A model generated the notes under the pieces. It did no database searches. It had not been told where the DNA came from and saw only the letters and a list, made by a program, of their open reading frames with translations. A DNA stretch of 64,000 nt from Deinococcus sp. KSM4-11 (GTDB taxonomy: Bacteria > Deinococcota > Deinococci > Deinococcales > Deinococcaceae), in contig NZ_SSNX01000005.1 in the NCBI RefSeq assembly GCF_004801415.1, positions 62,001 to 126,000 on the forward strand, in the 5' to 3' direction. A program made the translations under genes and the position numbers. This document shows positions 33,703-45,574 of the stretch, in pieces; position 1 is the first letter of the stretch, and every line of letters begins with the position of its first letter.

Positions 33703-35982
33703 ATGAGGGAACACACGAGGAAAGCGCCACGCCGCCAGGGCTTGGCCGTGGGCCTGCTGCTGCTGCTGGGCACCGCACACGCTCAGACCACGCCAAGCTA
33801 CGTCGAGCTGATCCTGGACGCCTCCGGCAGCATGTTCACGCGCCTGGACGGCGGCCAGACCCGCATTGCCGCTGCGCAGGCCGTACTGAACGACCTGATC
33901 GGACGCCTGCCCGCCGACCCTGCCCTGAACGTGGGGCTGCGCCTGTACGGGGCGCGCACGACGGCCTCCGAGACCGGCGCGTGCCAGGACAGCGTGCTGA
34001 CCCTGCCCATGAAGGGCATCGACCGGACCGCGCTGCTTCAGACCGTGAACCAGACGCGCCCGAAAGGGGCCACGCCCATCGCGTACTCGCTCACGCAGGC
34101 CGCGAACGACTTCCCCACGACCGCCGGGAAGAAGCTGATCGTGCTCGTCACCGACGGCCAGGAATCCTGCCGGGGCGACCTGAAGGCCGCACTGGCCGCC
34201 TTCAAGGATCGGGGCATCGAGGTCGACCTGCGGATCATCGGCATCGACCTCGACGCCCGTGCGCAGCAGTCCTTCACGGGCGTGGGCACCTTCGTGAACG
34301 CCCGCAGCATCCCGGAACTCGCGTCGGCCCTCGGCAGCGCCGTGCAGACGGTTGCGCCGCCCACCGTGGCGACCGTCCCCGTGACGGTGACCCTCACCAG
34401 CGGCGGCCAGCCGGTGGCCAGCGGCCCCACCGTGACCTTCACCGGCAGCGCCGGCGGCGCGGGCACGCCGCTGACCAACTCCGGCGGCACCTACGGAGCC
34501 AGCGTGCTGCCCGGCGGGTACACCGCCACCGTCAAGACCGCCACCGACACCCAGACCTTCGGCGGCCTGAGCGTCAGCGTGGGCGCGGCCAACACCTTCA
34601 CCTTCGACGTGTCGCCCGTCGGCGGCGTGACACTGACCGTCACGCCCACCCAGCCGATTGCCGGCGGCAAACTCAGCGTGGCCTTCAGCGGCGCCCCCGC
34701 CGGCGCGAAGAACTGGGTGACCGTCGCCCGCAAGACCGATGCCGACCCGGTCTACCTCGACTGGGCCTACGTACAGGGCGCCAGCGGCACCCTCGACCTG
34801 AACGTCCCGGACGACGAGAACGAATACGAGGCCCGCTACCACCTCGCCAACCCGGACGGCAGCACCCGCATCATCGGCCGCAGCGCTCCCTTCACGCCCA
34901 AGCGCCAGGGCGCCAGCCTGAGCGCCCCCGCCACCGCGCAGGCCGGCGGGAAGATCGAGGTGAAATGGCAGGGGCCGAACAACGACGGCGATTACGTCAC
35001 CGTCGTGCCCAAGGGCGCCGACGTGGGCGCGTACACCGATTACTTCTACACCCGGGCCGCCAACCCCGGCACCCTGTCCCTGCCCCTCACGCCCGGCGAC
35101 TACGAACTGCGGTACAGCAACGACAAGAGCGTCCGGGTGCTTGCCACCCTTCCCCTCACACTGACCAGCGCCACATACACGTTGCAGGCCCCGGCCAGCG
35201 CCGTGGCTGGCAGCGCCGTGCAGGTGAAGTGGCAGGGGCCGAACAATGACGGCGACTACGTCACCATCGTCCCCAAAGGGGCACCGGTCGGTCAGTACAC
35301 CACGTACTTCTACACCCGCGATGGCAACCCCGGCACCCTGAAAACGCCCGCCGCCCCCGGCGACTACGAACTCCGGTACTCCAGCGAGCACGGCACCCCG
35401 AACCCCACCCTGGCCAGCGTTCCCCTCACCCTGACCGGCACCACGTACACCCTCAGTGGCCCAGCCAGTACCAGCGCAGGCAGCGAAATCCAGGTCAAGT
35501 GGACTGGCCCGAACAACTCCGGCGATTACATCACCATCGTGCCCAAGGGCGCGCCGGTCGGCACGTACACCCAGTACTTCTACACCAAGGACGCCAACCC
35601 CGGCAAACTCAAGGTTCCCTTCGCGCCCGGCGAGTACGAACTGCGCTACTCCACCGAAGGACAGAGTCCCAACCCCACCCTGGCCACCATGCCACTCACG
35701 ATCAAGAGCAGCACCTACAGCTTCACCGCCCCCAAACAGGGCAAGGCGGGCAGCACCATCCAGATCAAATGGGCCGGGCCGAACAACCCTGGTGAGTACA
35801 TCACCATCGTCAAGAAGGGTGCCCCTGTGGGCAGTTACCTGAACTACACCTACACCCGCGACGGCAACCCCGTGACCCTGCGCCTGCCCGACGAGCCCGG
35901 CGAGTACGAACTGCGCTACTCCACCGAGGCCGCCAGCCCCAACCCCACGCTGTACAGCACGCCGTTCACCGTCACGAAGTAG
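33703..35982 (+). CDS. Exported von Willebrand A protein with five C-terminal beta-repeat domains
   Basis: A 759-residue exported protein: signal peptide (GLAVGLLLLLGTAHAQ), then a vWA domain with MIDAS motif DASGSM, a Thr in KGATPIA and VTDGQESC. A beta-rich linker follows (about 210-305), then five repeats of about 90 residues. The repeats share VKWQGPNNDGDY, IVPKGAPVG, YFYTRDGNPG and YELRYS. The vWA domain binds a divalent metal and usually a protein partner. The repeats look like Ig-like or surface modules. ATG 33703 is chosen for the signal peptide and GGGGA upstream. Target unknown. Confidence 0.86.
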   Translation: MREHTRKAPRRQGLAVGLLLLLGTAHAQTTPSYVELILDASGSMFTRLDGGQTRIAAAQAVLNDLIGRLPADPALNVGLRLYGARTTASETGACQDSVLTLPMKGIDRTALLQTVNQTRPKGATPIAYSLTQAANDFPTTAGKKLIVLVTDGQESCRGDLKAALAAFKDRGIEVDLRIIGIDLDARAQQSFTGVGTFVNARSIPELASALGSAVQTVAPPTVATVPVTVTLTSGGQPVASGPTVTFTGSAGGAGTPLTNSGGTYGASVLPGGYTATVKTATDTQTFGGLSVSVGAANTFTFDVSPVGGVTLTVTPTQPIAGGKLSVAFSGAPAGAKNWVTVARKTDADPVYLDWAYVQGASGTLDLNVPDDENEYEARYHLANPDGSTRIIGRSAPFTPKRQGASLSAPATAQAGGKIEVKWQGPNNDGDYVTVVPKGADVGAYTDYFYTRAANPGTLSLPLTPGDYELRYSNDKSVRVLATLPLTLTSATYTLQAPASAVAGSAVQVKWQGPNNDGDYVTIVPKGAPVGQYTTYFYTRDGNPGTLKTPAAPGDYELRYSSEHGTPNPTLASVPLTLTGTTYTLSGPASTSAGSEIQVKWTGPNNSGDYITIVPKGAPVGTYTQYFYTKDANPGKLKVPFAPGEYELRYSTEGQSPNPTLATMPLTIKSSTYSFTAPKQGKAGSTIQIKWAGPNNPGEYITIVKKGAPVGSYLNYTYTRDGNPVTLRLPDEPGEYELRYSTEAASPNPTLYSTPFTVTK
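34903..35979 (+). repeat. Tandem coding repeats in the vWA gene, about 270 bp period
   Basis: Four well-conserved units begin near 34903, 35170, 35440 and 35710. The last three are exactly 270 bp apart. A fifth, more diverged unit precedes them from about 34618. Unit 2 is about 6 bp shorter. Conservation is at protein level, with silent differences throughout, so these are old duplications. Confidence 0.85.
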
Positions 35983-35989
35983 ACGACAC

Positions 35990-36343
35990 TCACTCCTCCG
36001 GGCGGCCGCTCGACAGGGCCGCCCAGTACGTGTTGACGGTGTTCCCTGCGCAGGACAGCGGATGCACCTGCACCAGCCGGCGCCACGTACCCACCGGCTG
36101 ATCGTCCAGCAGCACCTGGGGCTTCGGCAAGAACGCCGTGAACACGGCCTCCAGTCCGACCTCATGCGCACTCTCCCGCGCGTAGGCGGCCCCACCGGAA
36201 CTCCAGCAGTACAGTTCCGCACCCTGCGCCGCCAGCTCCCGCACGTGCTGGATCGCCGCTGGAATGGGAATCCGCGCCCGGCCCGCGTTGCGAACCAGCG
36301 TCTCGTCCACATCCACGTACACGATAAGCGGGGGAGGGGTCAA
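35990..36343 (-). CDS. Small HAD-like phosphatase-fold protein
   Basis: A 117-residue protein with the HAD nucleophile motif DVDETLV near the N-terminus and YCWSSGGAAYA, which resembles HAD motif II. PKPQVLLDDQPVG looks like the region around motif IV. There is no cap domain, and the length is short for the superfamily. The only start reaching the first strand is TTG 36343, overlapping the upstream stop as TTGA. It is third in the recG operon. Activity is unproven. Confidence 0.7.
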   Translation of the reverse strand: MTPPPLIVYVDVDETLVRNAGRARIPIPAAIQHVRELAAQGAELYCWSSGGAAYARESAHEVGLEAVFTAFLPKPQVLLDDQPVGTWRRLVQVHPLSCAGNTVNTYWAALSSGRPEE

Positions 36344-36758
36344 GCCGTTCCATCCTTCACCTGATAGCAGCGTGCCAGCTTTCTGGCCCGGTGCCGGAGG
36401 TGCTGGGTGCGGCCCTCGGTGACCAGACGCTCCAGCTCCGGGATCACGTCGTTGCTAAGACCCAGCGCAGCTACCCAGCGGAGGGCATGCCCCTGCCAGT
36501 ACTCCGATGGCCAGTTCAGGCCCATCCTGACGCTGGCCATCAGAGGAAAGGAGGCTGCCGCAGGGGCGTCGAGGTTCCTTGTATCAAGATCGCTGGCGAG
36601 GGTGTCCCAGAACGTCGCCGGCTCGTGTTCCAGTAATGTGACCAGACTCTGTGAAGCCTCCAGCTGCCGACATGTACCGTCCGGCGATTGCGCCATCCAC
36701 ACTCCATCAAGGAGTCCGACTGGACAGCCACCCAGCGCCCGTACTTCGTGGAACGACA

Positions 36759-36759
<1 letters not shown>
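36340..36759 (-). CDS. Hypothetical protein in the recG operon
   Basis: A 139-residue protein I do not recognise. It begins MSFHEVRALGGCPVGLLDGV, has an internal helix-rich stretch (EYWQGHALRWVAALGLSNDV) and ends in a basic helix (RHRARKLARCYQVKDG). No signal peptide or span. ATG 36759 overlaps the recG stop (ATGA) and its stop overlaps the TTG of the HAD-like gene, so all three are translationally coupled. Confidence 0.7.
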
Positions 36760-39101
<2,342 letters not shown>

Positions 39102-39324
39102 TCGGATTGCAGGCTAGCAGAGGGGGCGTTTGCCGTCCCGTGAGGTGGAGATTCCCCACCATCTGGAGAGGAGCCTACGTTGCACCGGGCTTGTTGTCGT
39201 CACTGCTTCCCGGCTGACCTTCATGGCTGTCCCGGTGGCATGGGGTGCCTCACCTGCTTTCAATGGTGACCTTCGGTCAGGGGCAGGGTGGAACCCTTCA
39301 GATGTGCTGGAGGGTCTTGGGCTG

Positions 39325-40731
39325 TCACTCCAGCGTCGCCGGCCGCTCACTGGCGCGGCCGCTCTGGCTGGCGGGGATCACGCGCAGCAGGAGGCTCAGG
39401 CTGAAGGCGATGACGACCATCACGAGGGCGAGGTCGTAGGCGCGGCGCAGGCCCTCGGCCAGCTGGAAGCCGCCGGCCTGGATGGCGGCGGGACCGATCA
39501 GCAGGGCCATGAGCGCCACGCCCAGGGCGCCGCCCATCTGTCGGGCGAACAGCACGCCGCTGGTCACGGCACCGAGTTCGTGGCGGGGACTGGCTTCCTG
39601 CGCGGCGAGCAGCAGGCTGAGCATGGCGAAGCCCATGCCGGTGCCGACCGCGAAGCCCAGGACACTGGTGACCCAGAGGGGCGCGTGGACGGCGAAGATC
39701 AGCGCGGCGAACATGACGACCAGTACCAGAAACCCGCCCTGCGCGATGCGGGCCAGCGGCACCGTTTTCACCAGCCGCGCGGTGGCGACGGCGGTGATCG
39801 TCCAGCCGACGAGCATGGGGGTAAGGATGGCGCCGGCGGCCGTGGCGCCGCCGCCGGTCACGCCCTGAGCGTACAGGGGCAGGTAGGCGATGACGCCGAA
39901 ATACGCCGCGCCGCCCAGCAGATTCCCGGCGAACGCCACGCGCGGAAGCCGTTCCTGCAGGGCGCGCATGGGGAGCAGCGGGTCGCTGTGGCGGCGCTCG
40001 ACGAGCACGGCGGCGATCAGGATGACGATGCCGACGCCGACCAGCACCCACTGGCGTTGTTCCAGGCCCCAGACGACCAGGCCGCTGCCGGCGGTGAACA
40101 GGCCCGCGCCGAACCAGTCGAGGCGGGCGGGGCGGGGCTGCCCGGTTTCCGGGAGGGAACGCAGCGCGATGACCAGGGCGGCGATGCCGAAGGGCAGACT
40201 GGAGTAGAACGTCCAGCGCCACGAGAGGGTTTCGGTGAGCCAGCCGCCCAGCAGCGGCCCCAGCAGCCCGCTGATGCCCCACACGCCGGAAATGAAGGAC
40301 TGTACGCGGCTGCGTTCGGCCAGGGTGTACAGTTCGCCGATCATGGTGAGGGTCAGGGGCAGCAGCGCGCCGGAACCGATCCCCTGCACGACTCGCGCGG
40401 CGATCAGGGTAGACATGTTCTGGCTCACGCCGCACAGGGCCGAGCCGATCAGGAAGATCACGACGCCCCACAGGTACAGGCGGCGGCGGCCCATGATGTC
40501 GCTGGCGCGGCCCCACAGGGGGCTGGACACGGTGCTGGTCAGCAGGTACACCGCGAAGGGCAGGGCGTAGAGGTTCTCGCCGCCCAGGTCTTTGATGACG
40601 CTGGGCATGGCGGTCGCGACCACGCTGGCCTCCAGCGCGGCCAGGAACACGCCAATCACGAGGCCCACGGTGGCGAGTTGCCGCACCTGCGGGGAAATGG
40701 AGGGCAGGGGAGCGGAGGTGGGCGCAGTCAC
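39325..40731 (-). CDS. MFS multidrug exporter, DHA2 (14-helix) type
   Basis: A 468-residue transporter. Motif A is [17 protein letters not shown], and [17 protein letters not shown] carries the helix-1 D1 motif (LDxTVVNVALP-like) of DHA2 exporters. Motif C is seen as [19 protein letters not shown]. Such pumps expel drugs or dyes with protons. GTG 40731 is chosen because TACGCT sits 6 nt upstream; an ATG 17 codons earlier would overlap the divergent promoter. Confidence 0.87.
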   Translation of the reverse strand: MTAPTSAPLPSISPQVRQLATVGLVIGVFLAALEASVVATAMPSVIKDLGGENLYALPFAVYLLTSTVSSPLWGRASDIMGRRRLYLWGVVIFLIGSALCGVSQNMSTLIAARVVQGIGSGALLPLTLTMIGELYTLAERSRVQSFISGVWGISGLLGPLLGGWLTETLSWRWTFYSSLPFGIAALVIALRSLPETGQPRPARLDWFGAGLFTAGSGLVVWGLEQRQWVLVGVGIVILIAAVLVERRHSDPLLPMRALQERLPRVAFAGNLLGGAAYFGVIAYLPLYAQGVTGGGATAAGAILTPMLVGWTITAVATARLVKTVPLARIAQGGFLVLVVMFAALIFAVHAPLWVTSVLGFAVGTGMGFAMLSLLLAAQEASPRHELGAVTSGVLFARQMGGALGVALMALLIGPAAIQAGGFQLAEGLRRAYDLALVMVVIAFSLSLLLRVIPASQSGRASERPATLE

Positions 40732-40737
40732 CTGGGC

Positions 40738-40743
40738 AGCGTA
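40738..40743 (-). promoter_or_regulatory. -10 box TACGCT for the MFS exporter
   Basis: TACGCT on the minus strand is 6 nt upstream of GTG 40731, a leaderless GTG start. Confidence 0.55.
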
Positions 40744-40796
40744 CTCCCGACCGTCACGTGAAGATTGCGTGGCTGGTTTCATCCACCCTGAATCGT

Positions 40797-40802
40797 TACA
40801 GT
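40797..40802 (+). promoter_or_regulatory. -10 box TACAGT for the aldo/keto reductase
   Basis: TACAGT is 6 nt upstream of ATG 40809. Its partner box for the divergent exporter lies 54 bp away, so the two promoters are back to back. Confidence 0.55.
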
Positions 40803-40808
40803 CGGGCC

Positions 40809-41807
40809 ATGACCACCCTACCTTCGAAGTTGCACCAGCGGCCACTTGGCCGCACCGGCATGAACGTCACGGAGATCGGCTACGGCGCCTGGGGCATCGG
40901 CGCGGACGCCTGGGTCGGCGCGAAGGACGACGAGAGCCTGACGGCCCTGCGCCGCTATGTCGAGCTGGGCGGCAATTTCATCGATACGGCCATGGGCTAC
41001 GGCAGCGGCCACAGCGAGACACTGGTTGGGCAGGTCGCCCGCGAGCACCCCGGTACGCTGGTCGCCACGAAGGTCAGCCCCAAGAACGGAGAGTGGCCAG
41101 CCGCCGACAGAACGACCGCCGAGGCGGCTTTCCCCGGCGAGTACGTGATCCGCATGACCGAAGCCAGTCTGGAACGCCTGGGTCTGGGAACCATTGACGT
41201 GCAGCAGTTCCACGTGTGGAACGACTCCTGGCTCGGGCAGGGAGACTGGCAGGACGCCGTGGCGCAGCTCAAGCAGAGTGGCAAAATCCGGGCTTTCGGC
41301 ATCAGCATCAACGACCACCAGCCGAACAACGCTGTGAAGGCCGTCGAGGCGGGCGTGGTCGAGACGGTTCAGGTCATCTACAATGTCTTCGACCAGGCCC
41401 CACAGGATCGTCTGCTGGATGCCTGCCATGCCAACGGGGTGGGCGTGATCGTGCGGGTGGCGCTCGACGAGGGCAGCCTGACCGGCACCATCACGCCCGA
41501 CACGACCTTCCCGGAGGGCGACTGGCGCAACCGGTACTTCGGCGGGGATCGCAAGACCGAACTCCAGGGGCGCCTCCGGGCCGTCGAAACGGATCTGGGC
41601 ATCGGCACGGATCGGCTGGCCGAAACCAGCCTGCGCTTCGTGCTCTCGCACCCGGCTGTCAGCACCGTGATTGTGGGCATGCGCTCCGTGCGCAATGTGG
41701 AACGCAACGTGGCCCTGGCTGACGGGAAGGGCCTTCCCGCCGAGCAGGTGCAGAAACTGCACGCCCACCGCTGGGATCGCAACTGGTACCAGCCCGCACA
41801 GCAATAG
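40809..41807 (+). CDS. Aldo/keto reductase
   Basis: A 332-residue TIM-barrel NADPH oxidoreductase with the complete tetrad: Asp and Tyr in [12 protein letters not shown], Lys in VATKVSP and His in [21 protein letters not shown] is the C-terminal cofactor-binding segment. Closest in style to YghZ/AKR-12-like enzymes, which reduce aldehydes; substrate unknown. A start 17 codons earlier is open but would put the -10 box inside the gene. Confidence 0.9.
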   Translation: MTTLPSKLHQRPLGRTGMNVTEIGYGAWGIGADAWVGAKDDESLTALRRYVELGGNFIDTAMGYGSGHSETLVGQVAREHPGTLVATKVSPKNGEWPAADRTTAEAAFPGEYVIRMTEASLERLGLGTIDVQQFHVWNDSWLGQGDWQDAVAQLKQSGKIRAFGISINDHQPNNAVKAVEAGVVETVQVIYNVFDQAPQDRLLDACHANGVGVIVRVALDEGSLTGTITPDTTFPEGDWRNRYFGGDRKTELQGRLRAVETDLGIGTDRLAETSLRFVLSHPAVSTVIVGMRSVRNVERNVALADGKGLPAEQVQKLHAHRWDRNWYQPAQQ

Positions 41808-41885
41808 GCCCAACGCAGGAGAAGGCAGCTTGATCGCTCCCTGGCCTTCTGTGACCATCGGCCCGCCCTCTGCCACACTGTCCGC

Positions 41886-43016
41886 ATGGTGACCCGCGCT
41901 GAACTCGAAGCCCGTGAGGGAGCGACCCTGGCCCCCTACGCGACCCTCAGCCAGGACACGCGTGGGCGGGAGTACCCGGAAGCCGAGAGTGCCACCCGCA
42001 CCGCCTTCCAGAAAGACCGCGACCGGGTGCTGCACACCACCGCCTTCCGGCGCCTGGAAGCCAAGACGCAGGTGTTTCTGAACGCCAGCGGCGACCATTA
42101 CCGCACCCGCCTGACCCACACCCTGGAAGTGCAGCAGGTCGCCCGCAGCGTCGCCCTCACGCTCGGGCTGAACGAGACCCTGGCCGAGACCATCGCCCTG
42201 GCCCACGACCTCGGCCACCCTCCGTTCGGCCACGCGGGTGAGCGCGTCCTGAACGACCTCATGGAGGTTCACGGCGGCTTCGACCACAACGCGCAGGCCC
42301 GCCGGATCGTCACGCTGCTCGAATTCCGCCGGCCCGACGTGCCCGGCCTGAACCTCACCCTCGACACCCTCGACGGCCTGAACAAACACGACCGCGCGGA
42401 TCTCGGCCGCCCCAGCCTGGAAGCGCAGGTCGTGGATGCTGCCGACGCCCTCGCCTACACCGCCCACGACCTCGACGACGGCCTGCGCAGCGGCCTGATC
42501 ACCCCGGATCAGCTCGCCACCCTGCCTCTGTGGCAGGCGCTCACCCAGCGGGCCGAGCTGCGATCCACCACCATCACGGACAGCGAACGCCGCTCCCTGC
42601 ACCGCGAACTCCTCGGCTGGCTCATCACGGATCTCAGCGTCACCAGCGACGCCAGCATCCGGGCCAGCGGCATCACGGGCGCCCCCGACGCCCGCGCCCA
42701 GCCCCGCAACCTGATCACGTACAGCGACAGCATGCGCGAACTGCTGCGGGACACGGCCACGTTCCTGCAACAGAACCTCTACCGCCACTGGCGGGTCGAG
42801 ATGCAGGTCGAGCAGGCCACCCGCGTCCTGACCACCCTGTTCCACGCCCTGGTCGGGCGGCCCAGCATGTTGCCGCCACTTTACCAGCGCTGGGCCACGG
42901 AACGCGGCACGCACCGGGCCGTCTGCGATTACATTGCCGGCATGACCGACCGGTACGCGCTGGACATCCACGCCAGCCTCACCCCACCCGGCAGCGCCAC
43001 CCCCTGGCCCCGCTGA
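41886..43016 (+). CDS. dgt: dGTPase-like HD-domain dNTP triphosphohydrolase
   Basis: A 376-residue enzyme that hydrolyses dNTPs to nucleoside and triphosphate. The HD motif is complete: His in [10 protein letters not shown] in [16 protein letters not shown] and Asp in [40 protein letters not shown] opens the domain as in Dgt-type 1 proteins. CACACT is 6 nt before the ATG, a variant of the leaderless pattern. Probably guards dNTP balance. Confidence 0.92.
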   Translation: MVTRAELEAREGATLAPYATLSQDTRGREYPEAESATRTAFQKDRDRVLHTTAFRRLEAKTQVFLNASGDHYRTRLTHTLEVQQVARSVALTLGLNETLAETIALAHDLGHPPFGHAGERVLNDLMEVHGGFDHNAQARRIVTLLEFRRPDVPGLNLTLDTLDGLNKHDRADLGRPSLEAQVVDAADALAYTAHDLDDGLRSGLITPDQLATLPLWQALTQRAELRSTTITDSERRSLHRELLGWLITDLSVTSDASIRASGITGAPDARAQPRNLITYSDSMRELLRDTATFLQQNLYRHWRVEMQVEQATRVLTTLFHALVGRPSMLPPLYQRWATERGTHRAVCDYIAGMTDRYALDIHASLTPPGSATPWPR

Positions 43017-43032
43017 CGCTCCCGCCCCTGCG

Positions 43033-43061
43033 TTGACACCCTGCCGCCCCCCTGCTACATT
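43033..43061 (+). promoter_or_regulatory. Promoter TTGACA-17 bp-TACATT of tRNA-Ile
   Basis: A consensus -35 box TTGACA (43033-43038) and TACATT (43056-43061), 17 bp apart, about 40 bp ahead of the tRNA. Confidence 0.8.
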
Positions 43062-43100
43062 GACTGCCGCCTGTCCACCCGGACTGGCAGCCCACGGTGC

Positions 43101-43177
<77 letters not shown>

Positions 43178-43181
43178 CCTC

Positions 43182-43206
43182 AAGCCCCCGCACGCAGCGG
43201 GGGCTT
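43182..43206 (+). terminator. Terminator of tRNA-Ile
   Basis: AAGCCCCCGC and GCGGGGGCTT make a perfect 10-bp stem with a 5-nt loop, 4 nt after the CCA end. Confidence 0.85.
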
Positions 43207-43251
43207 CTGCTGTCCTGGCTCAACTCGACAGCGGTGCCAAGTCGTCTTCGT

Positions 43252-43277
43252 CCGGTTCGGTCGCCTTGCCGAACCGG
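43252..43277 (-). terminator. Stem-loop downstream of the CBS gene
   Basis: CCGGTTCGG and CCGAACCGG form a perfect 9-bp stem with an 8-nt loop, 15 nt after the stop of the four-CBS gene. No T-run on either side. Confidence 0.6.
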
Positions 43278-43292
43278 CGCGGCATGCCGTGC

Positions 43293-44135
43293 TCAGGCCG
43301 AGTGCGCCTCGCGGCCCAGCACGGTTCTGAGGACGTCGCTGATCGTCACGACGCCCAGCAGGTCTCCATCCAGGGTGATGACAGGCAGGCCGTGGACGTC
43401 CAGCGCCAGCATCTGCGTGAGGGCGTCGTGCATGGGCGTGCCCTCGCGCAGGAATCCGGTCGGTGGCCGCATCAGGTCGCGTACCGTGCGGCCCTCCAGC
43501 AGTAACTGCGCGCCCATCACGGTCGGGCCGTGCCCCGCCTGCGCGAGTTCCACGGCGCTCGTCACGTCCGTCTCGTGCAGCAGGCCCACCAGCGTGCGGC
43601 CTTCCAGGGCGGGGAGCACCCGCAGGCGACTGATCTTCAGGCGGGCGGCCCCATCGGCCGCGGGTGAGTCGGCCGGCACGCTCACCACGGCCGTGGTCAT
43701 GTGCTGTTCCACCGCGCCCCATTCCAGGCGTGCGGCGCGGTTCGCGGCCCGCAACACGTCCGTCAGGGTCAGCATGCCAACCACGCGACCGTCGTCGTCC
43801 AGCACGGGCAGACCGCCCACGTGCCGGTCGAACATGGTCGTCATCGCACGTTCCAGGGGCTCCGTGTCCTGCGCCGTATGAACCGGGGTGCGCATGGCGT
43901 CCCGCACCCGGACGCGCCCGGCCCGCCCGGCGAAGTCCCAAGGGGTCAGGCCCTCGCTCAGGGGGGGCAGGTGGGAGCGGATTTCACCGTCCGTGAGGAT
44001 GCCGACCAGCCGTCCGTCGTGCAGCACGGGCAGGCGTTTCACATGCAATTCCTGCATTTTCACCACGGCCTCGGGCAGCGTGTCGTTCGGATCGGCGGTC
44101 ACAGCGCGGGTGTGCATGGCGTCCCTGACTAACAT
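43293..44135 (-). CDS. Four-CBS-domain protein
   Basis: A 280-residue protein made of two Bateman modules. CBS starts are seen at MLVRDAMHTRAVTADPND, VRVRDAMRTPVHTAQDTE, VEQHMTTAVVSVPADSP and VRDLMRPPTGFLREGTPM. Matching GGLPVLDDDGRVVGMLT-type strands follow. It has no attached enzyme or channel, so it is probably a free sensor of adenosyl nucleotides. AGGAGGA lies 7 nt before the ATG; unlike many neighbours it is translated from a conventional leader. Confidence 0.87.
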   Translation of the reverse strand: MLVRDAMHTRAVTADPNDTLPEAVVKMQELHVKRLPVLHDGRLVGILTDGEIRSHLPPLSEGLTPWDFAGRAGRVRVRDAMRTPVHTAQDTEPLERAMTTMFDRHVGGLPVLDDDGRVVGMLTLTDVLRAANRAARLEWGAVEQHMTTAVVSVPADSPAADGAARLKISRLRVLPALEGRTLVGLLHETDVTSAVELAQAGHGPTVMGAQLLLEGRTVRDLMRPPTGFLREGTPMHDALTQMLALDVHGLPVITLDGDLLGVVTISDVLRTVLGREAHSA

Positions 44136-44247
44136 AGTGAATCCTCCTGCGCTTACCTTCGGGTTCGCGTGTTACGGAGGCATTACGGCATGCTGGTCAG
44201 CCCTTCGGCCGATACGCTGGCCGCGAACGGACGGGCAGACTGGGTGG

Positions 44248-44814
44248 ATGACGTCCAGCCAGCCCGGGGCCCTGATTCTGATCAACGGCGCGTCCAGCGC
44301 GGGGAAGTCCACGCTCGCGCAGGCGCTGCAAGGCGCCCTGCCCGCGCCCTTCCTGCACTTCAGCCTGGACTTCTTCCTGTTCGGAGATCGGGTGCTGCCC
44401 CGCACGCCACAGGGCAAGCTCCGCGACTGGACGACGATCCGCCCGCAGGTCTTCCAGGGCTTCAACCGCTGCCTGCCCGCGCTGCTCACCGCCGGGAACA
44501 ACCTCGTCGTGGATTACATCATCGAGACGCCGCAGATGTGGAGCGAGTTCCGCACGCTGCTTGCGGGCTACGACGTGTTTCTGGTCGGCCTGGACTGCCC
44601 CGTGGCTGAACTCGAACGCCGGGAACACGCGCGTGGCGACCGGGGCATGGGCGACGCGCGTCGGGACGCCCTGACCGTACATACGTTTACCGCATACGAC
44701 CTGGAACTTTCGTGTCAGACGCCGCTGGCGAACAACGTTCTACGGGTGATCCGAGAATGGGCAGGCAGGAGCGAGCGGGCGCAGCGGGTTTTTCCCGCTG
44801 TGCCCCTCCTCTGA
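44248..44814 (+). CDS. Chloramphenicol phosphotransferase-like P-loop kinase
   Basis: A 188-residue kinase with Walker A GASSAGKST (ILINGASSAGKSTLAQAL) and the CPT-type segment PFLHFSLDFFLFGDRVLP, with the Asp that acts as general base. NNLVVDYIIETPQMWSEF and VGLDCPVAELERREHARGDR resemble the substrate and lid regions of Streptomyces CPT. That family phosphorylates chloramphenicol or unknown hydroxyls. ATG 44248 follows CAGACT by 6 nt. The natural substrate is not known. Confidence 0.8.
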   Translation: MTSSQPGALILINGASSAGKSTLAQALQGALPAPFLHFSLDFFLFGDRVLPRTPQGKLRDWTTIRPQVFQGFNRCLPALLTAGNNLVVDYIIETPQMWSEFRTLLAGYDVFLVGLDCPVAELERREHARGDRGMGDARRDALTVHTFTAYDLELSCQTPLANNVLRVIREWAGRSERAQRVFPAVPLL

Positions 44815-44863
44815 ACATGACCCCTGATCTGTTCCGAACCAGAAGTCTTTCTGGCGCGTCCGC

Positions 44864-45442
44864 TCAGGGCCCCACGTAGGGCAGGTCGTAACTGAGGTCG
44901 GCCAGGCGGGGTTTGCAGGTGTCCTGAACCGGCGTGTACTGCAGCGCCACCGGGCGGCTGCCCAGGCGCAGCACGCGCACCTCGTAGACGGCCAGCGCGC
45001 ACTCGGGCATGCTCGGCGGGACGCCCTGAACATTCATGGTCAGGCGGCTGCCGCTGAAGCTGTACGTGCCATGCGGGAACGGTGCCGCCGGCTGGGCGGT
45101 TCCTGCCACGGTGGACGAGAGGACGAAGGTGCCATCCGCGGCGTACCGGATGAACCCCATGCTGTTCGACGGTGCGAACGCCGGGTTGTGCTGGTACTGC
45201 TTCCAGACGCCCGTGATGTCGCTCGCCTGACTGGCCAGCACCACGCAGGGCCTGTCCTGCCCCGCCTCACAGGCCACCAGGGCGGGATACGGCCCGGCGG
45301 CGGGCGCTGCCGCCGGGGTCTGGGCCAGGGTCGGCGCGCAGGACAGCAGCAGGCCGGTGAGTCCGAGCTTCAGGACGTGGAATGGGGTCGGGTGGCGGGA
45401 CGCAGTCATGGACGTGGCGCTCTGGAGCTGGGTACGGTTCAT
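44864..45442 (-). CDS. Secreted hypothetical protein
   Basis: A 192-residue exported protein of unrecognised family. The signal region is VLKLGLTGLLLSCAPTLAQ, then a Pro/Ala linker. A domain follows with DITGVWKQYQHNPAFAPSNS, GFIRYAADGTFVLSS and HGTYSFSGSRLTMN, a pattern like lipocalin or calycin-type beta strands. Two or three cysteines may form disulfides. GGAGG lies 8 nt before ATG 45442. Divergent from the HTH-NTPase regulator, so it may be its target (inference). Confidence 0.7.
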   Translation of the reverse strand: MNRTQLQSATSMTASRHPTPFHVLKLGLTGLLLSCAPTLAQTPAAAPAAGPYPALVACEAGQDRPCVVLASQASDITGVWKQYQHNPAFAPSNSMGFIRYAADGTFVLSSTVAGTAQPAAPFPHGTYSFSGSRLTMNVQGVPPSMPECALAVYEVRVLRLGSRPVALQYTPVQDTCKPRLADLSYDLPYVGP

Positions 45443-45522
45443 GGAATGCCTCCGGTCCCCGGGGATGTCCTCATTACGACCGTCCAACAGGGGAAATTCA
45501 AGCTGGATGTCGTGCCACGCGG

Positions 45523-45554
45523 CGTACCATGGGTCGTACCGGCGGGGTCGTACC
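45523..45554. promoter_or_regulatory. Three CGTACC direct repeats upstream of the HTH-NTPase gene
   Basis: CGTACC starts at 45523, 45535 and 45549 (12 and 14 bp steps) in the 132-bp divergent gap. The last two sit in a longer GGGTCGTACC repeat. They could be operator units for the adjacent HTH regulator. Confidence 0.35.
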
Positions 45555-45574
45555 CGCCGGATCGTGGGGGGCAC

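Noticed and set aside
33529..36312. A 927-residue minus-strand frame across the vWA gene
   Set aside because: Low-complexity Gly/Val/Ala reading that mirrors the repeats of the real plus-strand gene.
39102..39324. Hidden gene or RNA between recG and the MFS exporter
   Set aside because: Only weak short hairpins (GGTGG/CCACC) and no convincing frame, promoter or terminator.
39130..40761. A 543-residue plus-strand frame over the MFS exporter
   Set aside because: Gln/Gly/Ala/His-rich, no domain, antisense to a clear transporter.
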